From: Cryptococcus deneoformans JEC21
Taxonomy: Eukaryota; Basidiomycota; Tremellomycetes; Tremellales; Cryptococcaceae
Direction of reading: 5' to 3'
Assembly: GCF_000091045.1 (NCBI RefSeq)
Contig: NC_006693.1
Coordinates: 186,001 to 250,000 of the forward strand
Length of the DNA: 64,000 nt
Under the pieces are notes generated by a model. The model ran no database searches. It had not been told where the DNA came from and saw nothing but the letters and a program-made list of their open reading frames with translations. Shown piece by piece: positions 46,306 to 58,160 of the stretch (position 1 is the first letter of the stretch; each line of letters starts with the position of its first letter). The position numbers and the translations under genes were made by a program.

Positions 46306-49082
46306 TCAGGGATGACCTGCAGACACAATACGCGAGAATACTGCAAATGATGAGATGGTGCGTTCGACATCAAGGACGTGAAAGTTCCTCACCATATTCC
46401 ACCAATTCCACAAGCTTTCGCCCATCTTTGAATCCTCTTGCGTTACAGATGTGTCCTGTGACGCGTCCAGCAAGCTAAGCACGACATGTGCCACCTTGCC
46501 ACGCTAATCAAAAGATCACTGTGAGCGCAGAGCGATATGAAGCCTGCTCGAGTACTCACCATGCTCTCGCCATTACGCGCGAGACATTCGATGGGTATAC
46601 TGTTGCTTGTTGGCTCATGGTCACTATTTTCAGTCACTCACCTTTGCAGCTGCTGGAAGACCCGCTGTGCTATTGACTGTCGATCTTGACGTATGTCCAC
46701 GTCTGGGGAGAAGCGCACTTTGAGATCGAGCTGGACGAGCTGTCCGTTAGTTCGTGAACTTTGTGAAGAAGCCTCTCTCATTACACACCAATGCCATTTC
46801 GACACATAGAGCCGTGATGCAAATGTTGGCCGCTTGCGTTTCATTGAATGAAGTCGAAGAATCCCCTCCAGATCCCGGTTCGGGACGAAGCTGAGGGGGA
46901 AGGTCCGCGAGGATCTGACGGAGCTCATTCATGGCCCCTTGAACCCACTCGCCGTGCGCCCAAACGTTAAACCCGAAAGAAGGAGTTGAATTCAACAGTC
47001 GTTGTCGCAGCATACACTGAGATAAGATCTGGAACAGTCGATTGACGCAATTGAAACCGACCATGTAAGAGTGTTGCTGTCCTGGTTGGACAAGCAGCAT
47101 ATCATCGCGTGTGATAAAATCGTCATCGACTTCAAGGGGCAAAGGGGGTACGCCATCAGAGTCTTGAATCGCCACAGGGTTGAGATACATCGCGTTTGTT
47201 CTTAGTAGACCATCAGTAGGCATCCATCAAACCTGAGCGGAGCACGACGAACTTATCAATATCATATGCCACCCAATACAACTTTCGGCACATTTCTACC
47301 TCGAGTAGGTCTTTCATTCCGCGTGGAGAAGCCTGGTTAAGCTTTAACGAGTAGACTAATCGCCTGACATCACTGATGAGGTTTTCGGGAAGGTTTTCAG
47401 CGCTCGCCGACTGGCTTGTGATCCAGTCTCTAGATGCAATTTTAGCTTTGCATTGTAGCACTCATTTGAGATACTGACAATATTGTCGAAGCAAGAATGA
47501 CAAGACTGGGTTTCATTTGGTGTCGGATCTGGATCATGCGACTGCCGCGTTGGCATCGTCGAAACAGCGTCTCCTGTCTAGCCCTATCCATCCTTTGTTC
47601 AAGCATGCTGGCATTGGTATGGCAGATACTAGTGTGTATGTTTTGGTTAGCCAAGATCAAAGACAAAACGATAGACTTACGTGTAAGCGACTGAGGCAGC
47701 AAGTCCGCAAACGTCAGCTCCTAATTGTCAGTTAGATGGGCAACCTACCGATACTGAGGAGGAGACCACGAAATGCTTCATCGATTCTATCTCTGCGGTG
47801 CAACACGTCCTGGGCAAACGTAGGCCTGTGTACAAGAGGTAGGAGCGGATGCTGGTATTTGAGGTAGAGTGACAGAAAGAACCCAACCTCGTCCCAAGAT
47901 GCAACAGACTCGATGGTGGGAATAACACGAGAATTACCAAGCCACTCTGTCCTACCATCACCAGATAACATTCCCTGCAGGTCGACAGAGGGTATGCCGG
48001 AGGAGCAAGAGCCAGCAAAGTCGAGACTCTGCAAGCCATTGGGTAGATGACTGTCATTGGTGAAAGGGGATTGCCCTATTCCGCTCCACGGGACTTGCGA
48101 CGGCGACGGTCCCAAGATTGACACTCCATCCCCTTCCAAGGACTGACCTACCGTCTGGCTGGTTGGACTTACTGACAGCCCTTGTGAGCCGAAAGGCAGA
48201 CCGGGAGGCTGGCTTATTGGAGGATCCGGGTCTTTTAAGGGGTCATTCTCTGTCACATCGCGCGTTTCAGGGAAGGCATGGGGGTGTTTAGATCCTGCCT
48301 GGGCAGTTGCTTGGCCAGACGATTGAGCTTCGGCCTCACTTGGTACTGTAAAGTCGAATGATAAGGGCAAAGGTGTACCTAAGAGGTGCCGAAAAGAGTC
48401 GTACAGAGATTCCACTACTGGGGGGTTTATGAAACTACGATCGTCGACGAGGAAATTAAAATCTTCGGGGGGGCCAGAATGATGGATATTGGGCGTAGAA
48501 TGGCGAACTCGGAGGGCTGCGGTCTGCGATGCCGTTGGAGGTGATTTTCGGAAGTGGTCCGGGTGCGACGCAAGCGACGGGGAGATGCGGGCACGAGGGG
48601 AAGGTATTTGTCGTGGGTTGAATGACCGGGCTTGAACCGAGTTCTGGCGCAAACCCGACGCAGACGGCGAGATGCTTCGGCGCGAGCGGGAAACATTGGA
48701 CGAAGTTGAGGGCGCCCTACGTGAAGATGTGCCCCTGCTGATTGCTGATGTAAGTCCAGATCACCTTCCCACGATACTTTTTGCACACTCTTTGGCATGC
48801 AACACGTACGCTCGGGGTCGCCCTGTCTTTTTGGGCGTGTAGTCATAAGTGCAGTCTTCTTTTCGACGGTCACAGTTAAGACATTTTGACCCTTGCCGGA
48901 GCCGGGTTCTATCACTGGATGGTCCCCCTGCTTCATTGGGAGGCATGCATCTGACCTGTATCAAGTTTCGTTAAACACCATTCACCGAATAGCAGAGTAA
49001 TCCACAGAGCTCTAGAAAGCAATAAAGAAGAAACGTAGCTCACTTTCCTGGCCCGACACTGGTCGCAGGTGAGGATGGGCAT
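46306..49082 (-). CDS. Zn(II)2Cys6 transcription factor
   Basis: Exons on the minus strand: 49044-49082, 48810-48955, 47749-48716, 47681-47720, 47479-47628, about 47253-47429, about 46789-47200, 46642-46739, 46560-46599 and about 46306-46503. The N-terminus is the binuclear zinc cluster, split by intron 1: CDQCRARK joined to VRCMPPNE, then KCLNCDRRKEDCTY and a basic KKTGRPRA. A disordered Ser/Pro linker follows, then the fungal-specific regulatory domain (WDEVGFFLSLYLKYQHPLLP, LYWVAYDIDK, DSDGVPPLPLEVDDDFI, LVQLDLKVRFSPDVDI). Two points are uncertain: the junction near 47200-47253 has two possible introns, one giving DKTNAMYLNPVAIQDSDG and one DKFVVLRSGDSDG, and the C-terminus may be spliced after WNWWNM. 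It is nuclear; its position inside the cluster suggests it controls it. Confidence 0.78.
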
Positions 49083-49655
49083 CGGTCCGTATTCTGGTTA
49101 TTTTGCGAGCTTTTCACAGGTCTCGGCGGCTTGCGATGGTTTGATCGGAGTGTTTATTCACCAGAATGTATGAGAAAATGAACATGAGAGAAGTGTTGAT
49201 GTTACGTTTCAGAACTAGTCCCGTCCATTCTCCATGTAATGAAAATGTTAGGGGATCACGTGTGCCATCCAATAAGAACGTCGCTGATCACGAGCGCTTT
49301 GTATACTCGCCGAGCCGCTCGGTGAGTTTACTGCCATTACGGCATTGCCCAGAACGAGTGAGACGGAGCCGCGATCTAGTGCAGCCGATTCAGGATTGTA
49401 CGTGGGGCTCCCCCGGGGCGACACTGGGGCCCTAGGTTACGTACTTCCATTGTAACCTTCCCTGTAACCCTCCGAGATAACAGATCAGAAATACTATTTA
49501 GCAAGACGGGCCAACAGACTCTTTTCTTTTGTCAAATCCAATCAAACGAAATCACTTCTTCGTCAGATCCAGCTCAATACGCGCTACTACCCTCCAGGTT
49601 TTTCTGAAGCTGAATATCCCAACGGGGAAATACTACCCACATCCATTACTGTACA
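49083..49655. promoter_or_regulatory. Divergent promoter between the regulator and the MFS transporter
   Basis: 573 bp between start codons at 49082 (minus) and 49656 (plus). A GC-rich segment at 49370-49440 and several CGG words are present. Shared control of a regulator and a permease is common in fungal catabolic clusters. Confidence 0.5.
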
Positions 49656-51838
49656 ATGGTCAAGACTCACGCCCCCGACCGAGAGCATATCCCGCCACTC
49701 TCAAACTTCGACATCGACCTTCACCCTGATACTGTCGGATACGTTCAGGACTCGCAGGCCTTGGCGGACGCCATTGGATCCAATGGCCTCAAAGATGTAT
49801 TCGCCAGTCCCATCGTCTTCATGGCTGCCTTCTCAGCATGCATGGGCGGTCTGCTATTCGGCTTCGACCAAGGTATTCTCTCCATCGTCTTGACTATCCC
49901 GCAATTCCTAAAGGTCTTCCCCGAGACTGATATCAGCGTCACTTCTTCTGCTGGTCTTAACAAAGGGTAGGCGCACTGGGTTTGAATTAATGACGTCGAT
50001 CGCTGATGATGGTCTCAAACAGCGTCATGACTGCCCTGCTTGAGCTTGGTGCTTTTCTCGGCGCTATGCAAGCTGGTTTCATTTCCGACAAAATCTCGCG
50101 AAAACGTACAATCATGGTTGGTGCTTGCTGGTTCGTTGTTGGAAGGTAAGTTTTTCTTTTTCCTTTTTCTTTCTTTTTTATTCTTGAGAAGGCAAGACAA
50201 TTGTAGCGCTTTTCTGAAACTAACGACTGCTGTTTCTAGCGCTCTGCAAGCGGGATCCAAGTCATTTGCAATGTTAGTCATTGGCCGTTTCATCGGTGGT
50301 ATTGGAGTCGGCGTTCTATCCTCCACCGCACCAACCTACATTTCAGAGATTGCCCCGCCCAACGTGAGAGGTGCTTTCCTCGCCCTAGAAGGCTCCAGCA
50401 TTGTGATCGGTATTGTCATCATGTTCTACATTGTGAGCCATAACATCCTAAAGGTCATCATGTTTATCTAATTGGTTGTTCGCTATAGACTTACGCCACC
50501 CGCCACATCTTGGACAGCTGGAGTTTCCGTTTGCCTTTCACCGTCCAGGTTGTTCCTTGTGAGTAGCAGATATATTGATATCGTGCTGGGTTCTGACGCT
50601 TCTTATCAAATAGGTATCGCTCTTGGGATTGGTTTGTGGCTGTTACCCTACTCCCCCCGTTGGCTGGCTACAGTTGGGCGCGATCAAGATGCCCTCGATT
50701 CGCTCGTCCGTCTCCGTCAACTTCCTTCCACGGATCCTCGTCTTCAGGCAGAGTGGATCACTATCCGCGCCGAGGCTATTCAGCAACGGGAAGTCGTCAT
50801 CAACGCTCACCCCCATCTGCAAGGAGAAAGCGGCTTCGTTCAAGACTTTAAGCTTGAGATGCACGCTTGGATCGACATGTTCAAGCCCAACATCATCGCC
50901 AGGACCATGATCGGTGTCATGCTCATGGTATTCCAGCAGCTCCAAGGCATCAACGCCGTGAGTCTCCTTGCATATAGAGCTGTTGAACTGATTTGCTGAC
51001 CTCGTTCAAAAGCTCATCTACTACTCGCCCACGTTATTCGAGCAACTGGGTTTGGACTACGAAATGCAGCTTACAATGAGCGGCGTGATCAACGTCTCGC
51101 AATGCGTCGCTACCATCGTGGCCTTCTTCCTGCTTGACAGGATTGGCAGAAAGCCCCCTCTCTTGATCGGCTCGGTCGTCAACGCCATCTGTCATTTCAC
51201 TGTAGCTGGTTTGATCGGTTGGTTTATTTATTTATTTCGGTGTTGTTTTCACCTCTGCGCTTTTCACTGATATGTTGCGTGATCGACAGCCAAATACTCC
51301 GATAACTGGGCGGCTCACCAGAGCGCCGCTTGGGCTGGTGTTGGCCTTTTGATAACCTTTATGTTCTTCTTCGGTATTGGTTGGTCTCCCGTCCCCTGGG
51401 CATTGCGTAAGTCTTATTCCTTTTCTTTGTTTCTGAAGACACGATTGATCCTTTTGTACAGCTGCTGAGATCCACTCGTCGAGCCGACGTGCGAAGGGTG
51501 TGGCCATCACCACCTGCTCCAACTGGTTCTTTAACTTTATCGTCGGCCTCATCACCCCTCCAATGCTCCAGAGCATCCGTTACGGAACGTTCATTTTCTT
51601 CGGCGCTTTTGCAGTCATGTCAGGTATCTGGGCTTGGTTCTTGTGCCCTGAGACCAAGGGCTTGACTCTCGAGGCCGTGGACCAGCTCTTCCACAACCAC
51701 GCGGCCCAGGAGGAGCTCAGGCAGAAGCACGACATTATCAGTCGTATGATCGGCATGGAGCTCACCACCACTCCCCAACCGGAGCTGGTGGACGACGAAA
51801 AGAAGATCTACACGGTCCAGCATTTGGAGTCAGTTTAG
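49656..51838 (+). CDS. MFS sugar porter (12-helix monosaccharide/polyol permease)
   Basis: Eight exons: 49656-49966, 50023-50145, 50240-50432, 50489-50558, 50614-50957, 51013-51217, 51290-51406 and 51462-51838; 579 residues. Signature motifs of the sugar porter family are present: GGLLFGFDQGILSIV in helix 1, GRFIGGIGVGVLSSTAPTYI, the central loop motif LPYSPRWLATVGRDQDAL, FQQLQGINALIYYSPTLFEQ in helix 7, the RIGRKPPLLIGS loop, and the exit motif CPETKGLTLEAVDQLF. The plasma-membrane proton symporter role is inferred from the family. The substrate is unknown; it differs from the Itr-type gene at 58-60 kb. The acceptor of exon 6 ends AAG. Confidence 0.9.
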
Positions 51839-52340
51839 AGTAATCAACTAATGAGTTGAGCAGCATAGGGTAAAGTGATTGTATGAGAAGAAGATAGCGG
51901 AGAAGTGACCCGCCCTTGAAAGTCACTTTCCGGCCGTTGTCGATTTGTTTTGTTGAAATACTGAAATTGGAAATGTATACAATAGCTTTTCGAGGGTTTA
52001 TAGTAGGCAATTATCATTGGATGAGATATGAATATTGTATATCCAAGAAGAATTGACTGTGGGAGCCTGAAATGAAGCCCTCGTGGATTGGTGAGGCGCC
52101 TTGGGCGCCACTGAACGGAAGGACGGTGGAAAGCTTGAAACGGCAATGTAAACAAAGGAGGAAAGGGGGGCGCCGAGCAGAGTAAAAACGGTCCAGGTAA
52201 GTAGAACTGTTTATTGACTCGGCAGAATATAGGAGAGATGTCATACATATCAAATACCGACTTAACCGCAATAAAGCCCACTTTTCATCATTCTAACCAT
52301 CTTCGGCTTTGCATCCCTGCCCGAGCACCGTCCTTCTCAG
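51839..52340. other. Convergent 3' spacer
   Basis: About 500 bp between the MFS gene (+) and a small minus-strand gene. No gene seen. Confidence 0.45.
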
Positions 52341-52838
52341 TTAGAGTGAGTACACAAAGTCCGGGTTTTTCAAGTCCGTCAGATCCTGCAAGCATCTCTC
52401 ATAATCAGCTACTGGAGGATAAAGTTCACCGAAGGAAGACAGCTGCACCCACCTCAAAAGCATGCAGATTTTCGTAGACTCCTCCCCTTCAGCAGCGCGA
52501 CGCGCCTCCTTCGCTGCGAGCGTCTTCTCGTTGCGCCGCCAGAGGAGGGTGCGCGAGAGCAGAGCGGTAATTATGAAGCAGCCGTCTGTAGCGGGTAGCA
52601 GGTTTAGCTATGAGAAAGGGAAAAAAAAGGAAGACGGGACTTACACAAAGCGATTTGGATATGCAGACTGTGCGGCAGGAAGGGGTGGAGAGCTGTTGAT
52701 AAGTTACAAGCAATGATTAGCGACGCTACAGTAAATGATAGTCGTAAAACTCACCATCAGTACAAGATCAGGGAAAGAACGCAATCGCCGATCGACCGGT
52801 ATCTCATCCCGCAAGCAATGCTGAGCTTCAAAACTCAT
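52341..52838 (-). CDS. Small hypothetical protein, 132 residues
   Basis: Three exons on the minus strand: 52755-52838, 52645-52692 and 52341-52607; each is a multiple of three. The product begins MSFEAQHCLRDEIPVDRRLR. Its last exon codes a hydrophobic stretch (ATDGCFIITALLSRTLLW) followed by a charged helix (RRNEKTLAAKEARRAAEGEE) and a compact C-terminus (SFGELYPPVADYERCLQDLT, then DFVYSL). I do not recognise the family. The regular C-terminal composition and clean splice sites suggest a real protein, perhaps membrane-associated. The 16-residue middle exon is the least certain part. It is divergent from the PD-(D/E)XK-like gene. Confidence 0.55.
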
Positions 52839-53166
52839 CCACAGTTTCCCTCAGGGCGTTCTAAAGTCGGATGCAGTCCGGAGGGTCACACGGACATCTT
52901 GGAGGGTATTGCGTGACACATATCTGCTAGGTTAGCCTGATAAGCGAGCGATAAGAAAGTGGTGTTCAGCGGATGGATGAGAGCGGTGAAAGCCGTGAGA
53001 GATTGGGAACGAGAAGTGCCGGGCGGAGCATAACCCAACGACTCTCTTCAACGAACCTTTCTTTTGCCTCCTTGCGTCAAACCTCTCCGCCCTTTATCCG
53101 CTTGCTCTCGTGCTCTGTCAGGAATACCCTCTCTATTTGACCTTGACTCACCGCCCAGCCACCAAT
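52839..53166. promoter_or_regulatory. Divergent promoter of the small gene and the PD-(D/E)XK-like gene
   Basis: 328 bp between the start codons. No specific element recognised. Confidence 0.4.
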
Positions 53167-55197
53167 ATGCCTCGTGAGCCGCAAGCCACCGAACGTCCAC
53201 CACCCTCTGCTCCCGAACATCGTGTTCAGCGTATCGGGGACCTGCTTGAACGGGAGTATATGCCGACGAGCGCTGGGTGGAAGAAACAGTCTTACGAGGA
53301 CCTTTTCGATGCCCTGTGCTATGATGCAACCAGAGAGGACGGATATAGAACACGGATGCTCCGTTTGTTCTCCATCGAATATTGTTGGGCAAGCGAATCT
53401 GGCTTTCCTTATGCCGAGATCACCCTTAAGTCGGAGGACATAGGTTATTTGAAGAGCCACGATATGTGAACGCCATTTTCGGACACGGACACAAGTAAGA
53501 TAATGAATTAGTTGATGCCCTCCAAGGCGAGAACAGACAACGGTAGGTTCAGAATCTTTTGAAACCGGTCTTCTCTGACATACCTTTTATAGCAACCGAG
53601 GAAAGCGAGTAGTCTTATGTTCTTCCAGAATTTTGCGTCATCGTTTTTGCGCTGACTTGATTATCCTATCATCTAAAGTCCCCTTTCATAGTCGACCAAG
53701 TTCGCTTACGGCCGGTATCCGAATTCCCGATATTGCGATAGTTTTCTCTTATAAACATCCGAAAGCCGGAGCGGGGGGTTCGGAATCCAAATCAACAGAA
53801 AAAGAAGCAGAAGATAAAAATAAATCGCAATCCATTTGGCTTGCTGCCGAATTCAAGATCTACCGACTTCGCAGCAATGGTCTTTCCTCCAATCCATCCA
53901 CAGCTAACAGTCTCAGTAAAGTTTGCCTAGGGCAATGTCTCATGTATTTGGATGCGGGGTATCAGATGTTCCACTTGCTCCGGGCTTTAGCAGTCTGTGG
54001 TACCAGATTTGCCAGAGTCTGGACACTTTCTGATCATCCTGAAGGTAGGACCTTCGCAGTTGAAACCAGTCGTCCTCTTGGCAATAGCGGCCCTATGGTT
54101 GCTGCCGACTTTTTTAGCCAAGTCAATCTCGACCTCTTTCCGCACAATCTCATCATTCCATCACCTTCCATGGACAGTTTTGCCGTCGACTACCGGAAAT
54201 GTGAACTTCTCGAGCGCACTTTATCTCGTGTTTGCGACAGTATCCTTTCGCATACTATCGAATCAGCTCTCCAACCCCGCTATGAGGGCACTTTTGACCA
54301 TGGCACAGAGGCTGATCCTTCTGCCTTCACAACCCAATTACTTCGCGATGTTGAAGAGTTTGCTTGCCAAGCTCGTCCCACACTCAAGAAGAGGAGAACG
54401 GGGAAAGAGGAAGTAGCCCAAGGCAGAACATTTCAACGTAGGGATAGATTCGGTGATGGTTCAAACCAAGGCAGAGACGGTGATAATGGAAAAGGTCCAA
54501 GGAGTGGTGGTGGAAAGCAGGCGAGACGGGGTGGCTCTGGCCAAAATAGCCAAACTAAGGGCCGAGTTCAAGGTGGCTCTGGCCAAAGTGGTCCAAACGA
54601 GGACCAAGTTGGTACAAAAGACAATGGTGGGTGGGAAGATGGTGTGGGAGAGAACGAGAGGAGTTTGGATCCATTGCTCAAGGTCGTCGAGAAGGAGGAT
54701 CAGAAACAATGTGAGTATATTACATCTACTTGTGGCTTAAATGTTAACTTTCATTCTGTAGATTTCGCCAAGTGGCAAAGCCAACTGCCTTCATCGCCTT
54801 CCTCTTACTATCCCTTGCCATCCGATGATGACCTGAACAAAGACAAGGAGGCTATATTTATCGATTATACCAATACTATAGGCCGTTTCAACTTATACTA
54901 TCAGGTCTCATTTATCACCAGGGCTGTAGAGATGCTCAAGATGGAGATTATCCCTATATCAACTGCAAGGATGGACAACCTTTATTCTGGACGGATTACC
55001 TCCCAGCATGTCCTCGCGGATCCTGGCTGGGACGCTGCCATCAGCGAACCGTTTTCCTCAAGGGCTCTGCAGACCCTACACTGTATACCAGCCTAGTTGC
55101 CGTACATTCTCCTTGCCAAGCGTACTGCTCCAGTCGTACAACGTTTCGACACCATCTACGCTCTCTCTTGCGATTCTATTCTTATGCCCGGTTCTAA
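53167..55197 (+). CDS. PD-(D/E)XK nuclease-like protein, ends uncertain
   Basis: A frame from 53167 starts MPREPQATERPPPSAPEH and continues to about 53465. After one or two short introns (about 53466-53592, exact borders unclear) the main exon runs to 54710. A 51-nt intron (54711-54761) has clean GTGAGT and TTCTGTAG ends. The core holds GIRIPDIAIVFSY and, ~45 residues later, WLAAEFKIYRL: the D and E-x-K spacing of a PD-(D/E)XK nuclease fold. A helix with VCLGQCLMYLDAGYQMFH follows, and a Gly/Gln/Lys-rich segment (54400-54650) is disordered and basic. At the 3' end two frames are open together: one stops at 55096, the other reads PLFWTDYLPACPRGSWLG and stops at 55197. A frame change may occur through a 65-nt intron (54906-54970) or a mutation. 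The fold call is motif-based; activity unknown. Confidence 0.55.
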
Positions 55198-56939
55198 TGC
55201 TTTCCATCAGGCGATCCGTTTTTCAGTGACTGTGCTTGAAATGTGTTTTTGGATTTGAGAACGACTTTTCCTCTGAGTAACAGTGTTCCGTAAGTTGCCG
55301 GCGACCCTCGCTCCTTTTCGTACTTTCTATTGTGACTAATTCCTCTCCAAATAGATTACCGTGCCCCCTTTACCATGACTAGCTTCCAGCTCTCCTCTTG
55401 TTATCTGCCAACCATAAGCTGCTCAGCTTCAATACGTGCTCAAAAGTTCTCGCATCTGCCATTCTTTCGACTTTTCCCTCATCATCTTGCATCACAAATC
55501 GGCTATTGTCCACCTTCCTTTTCATATTACCTTGACCTCATAATGTTCGCCCATCGTCGTATTTACTACTCGTACAAATAATCCGGTAAGGATTTATTTG
55601 CGTTTCATTCTAGTAAGGAGGATGGGTGAATCAGTTTTGGGTGGAGACCGAATGAAAGAAACGAGCTTTATTCCAGTCGCCATCATTAAACAAGCAAGTG
55701 CAAGAGTGCTCTGTTAATGAGTTTTGCTAATGTACATATAGGACGGCTTTGGGCCGATGACCTATTGAAAGACGTACATCGACAATTCTAGTCTCATTGC
55801 GTCAGTCGAAAGGAGCGCAAGATGAAAAGATGAAATTTAGCGAGAAGGGCTGCAAGATTGCAGCTGCGGTAGGGATGAATAGGGCAGGTGGGCATAGGGC
55901 CGAATTGAAGCTGGGTAAATAATAGTATATTACACTGCTGACAAATCAAAGCAGATACAATTCCCGAACACCATTCCCTTCCACTCCACTGTCCTTCCAT
56001 TCCCATCCATAATTGATTCTGTTGTTGTCCTACTCTCTATCCGCTCGCCATTCGCCCGTTTCCGAGCTGATCTCTTCCCCTTCCATCCCCATCTAGCGAC
56101 TTTCTCTCCTATTCTCGGAGTCTGTCTTGTGGCCTGCATTCGATAAAAATACTCTTGGCTCCAAGAACCCATCATCGAGCATCGAGAGGTAGGTGTTGGT
56201 GTGCAGGGTATACACTGTGGACGGAGGGGAATTTGCAGGTAGTCCATACTTATCCTCCTAGCAAGATAAAACGCTCACATATACGCAGTCTCTTCTATCG
56301 TGAATCTGATAGTTTATCTCTTCACTGGTTGCAATAATGCTAACGACTGTATAGGTTCACCGCTGTTCGTTCTCCACCTTCCACACTCCCTTGCCTATTC
56401 TCTCATCATCCTCACTACCATCTTTACTTTCGCCTACTTCACCGACTCATTTGTTCGACTTTCAATGGCGGCGCAAACGTTAGATATATGATGTTATAGA
56501 AGCACAGCGCAGTATAAGCATAATGGGTGGCATGATACCGAGTAGAAGGGCATGTGCGAGCTGGCTATGATAAAGGTAAGTCTGTTCCTTAGCGCTCTCT
56601 TTTGTAACCTATGCATTGCGTCCTGCTGCCACCTCTGCTCAGCGAGATGGGAGAATGTTGTGAGACTGTTACTCTTCTCGTTGGCATGACGCTATCTGTC
56701 ACATTGCATCTATGAGTCCACGTTCAAGAGAAGTAGAGAAAGGACATAGACCTACCATACCTGACCAACTATCGAGGCTCAGTAAGTCGGACAATATAAA
56801 AGATATCGGCACTTGGGGGAGCTGTGAGGATTCTTGGCCAACTCCGAGTCCACTTGAGAAGCTTGGCGTCTTTATCTTTGAAACCGAGGAGCAGTTTGCT
56901 AAACGTGAGTCGCATTGGCCGAGCATTGATCGGCCCTTC
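55198..56939. other. Gene-poor stretch
   Basis: 1.7 kb with only short open frames on both strands, such as a 105-codon minus frame at 55930-56247 and a 76-codon plus frame at 56712-56942, none with a domain. The right end may include decayed 5' exons of the isomerase relic that follows. No repeat recognised. Confidence 0.4.
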
Positions 56940-57384
56940 TGACAGTACTATTGGGGAAACACTCTACGCCAAGGCTGAAGGCTGCAAGAAGCTCGTCGCC
57001 AAGTATGGTATGACCTGTCTCGTCCTCCAGCCTCAACCAGTTTGACGGATGTCCCCAGGGCTCTAAATGTGCTGAGTGGGCCGGGCGAAAGGCTTAAAAT
57101 TGGTTGCTCTCTGTTCCGAGCTTGGTATCGACCAGCTCCAAGTACGTAATATCTTTCGGTCCGCAAGATATTGCGTGTTTGACCAGTTAGTGTACTTTAG
57201 GTTGGATCTAACGATTATGCCGAGGCCAACGCCGCGCCTGAAGAAAAGACTGCCGAGGACATGCGCTGACTCGCTGAGTTCATTGCGAAGCATAATTCTC
57301 CTGTGAAGATTGCTTACGAGTCTTGGTGTTTCTCCAAGCGAGTCATCGACTGGAAGCACACCTGGAGAATTGCCCAGCTCGGTG
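56940..57384 (+). pseudogene. Broken sugar-phosphate isomerase/epimerase relic
   Basis: Pieces of a xylose-isomerase-like TIM-barrel protein remain in order: GETLYAKAEGCKKLVAKYGM, a frame-shifted segment reading NQFDGCPQGSK and EWAGRKA followed by a stop, an intron-like gap, then SNDYAEANAAPEEKTAEDMR with an in-frame TGA, and AEFIAKHNSPVKIAYESWCF followed by SKRVIDWKHTWRIAQLG. The sequence stops at what was an intron donor (GTGTAAGT near 57381); the rest of the gene is absent. The AYESW motif with its metal-ligand Glu is shared with the intact gene at 38.3-39.7 kb, but the surrounding residues differ, so it descends from a different subfamily member, closer in pattern to 3-dehydroshikimate dehydratase-like proteins. 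Non-functional. Confidence 0.75.
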
Positions 57385-57900
57385 TAAGTCCTGTTTCTCC
57401 TCCACTTCATTTAACGCCTAATAAAGGGAGTGGCGGAGGAAAAGTGAGAAGCAACGTAACTTACGTAAGTCGGACGTTTAACCAGTAAGAGCGGAGGCAA
57501 AGAACGGAAGTATTATTATTTGCACAGAGTACTGGTACTGTACTCGTGTAGTTATACATCAACCTAATAAAATAGAACACAAAACTGATGTAACCTCATT
57601 AACCTCACATACCGCCTCGCCACAGTATCATAATTGCAGGAGTGCCCAAGCCTTAGACCGGACGCCATAGTAAATCAAGTTGTTTCCTCTCTAGACTCTA
57701 GAAATTGCCTTTCTTCACCTTCCTGGGGTTCATCTCCACGTAGTTGTCCCATCATACATCCTTCGTCCCATGTGTCAAGTGTCCTCACAGCTCATTAATA
57801 TCAAATATCAAACAAAGTATTGACATCAACTGGGCGCACCCAGGTTGTCACCAGATCCTCACAGTCAAAGGGGCCCTTCGGGGAACGACGTCACTACCAT
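57385..57900. other. Spacer after the isomerase relic
   Basis: About 500 bp with no gene or repeat recognised, ending at the tandem repeat. Confidence 0.4.
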
Positions 57901-58160
57901 ATCTCGGTCCCTTTTTACCTTCCAGAACAGCCGCAAAACAAGCCGCAAAACAGCCGGACCGAAGACATAGACTTTGAATTGTTCGTCCCCGGGTTCGTGG
58001 GCGTCCAAAAGATATGCACCATCTCGGTCCTTTTTTTTATCTTCAGAACAGAGCAAAAACAAGCTGCCAAGCGAGCCGCAAAACAATCCGCAAAGCAGCC
58101 GACTGAAGACATAAACTTTTGAACCGTTCGTCCGCCGGGTTCGCGGGGCTCGCAAAAAAT
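57901..58160. repeat. Imperfect tandem duplication of a 120-140 bp unit
   Basis: Two copies start with ATCTCGGTCC at 57901 and 58021. Both continue with a T-run, CTTCCAGAACAG or CTTCAGAACAG, a block of GCCGCAAAAC words, GAAGACATA.ACTTT and GTTCGTCC...GGGTTCG. The copies differ by many substitutions and small indels, so the duplication is old. No coding role is evident; it lies upstream of the Itr-like transporter gene. Confidence 0.75.

Noticed and set aside
55930..56247. 105-codon minus-strand frame
   Set aside because: No domain and no supporting splice structure; flanking sequence is low in complexity.
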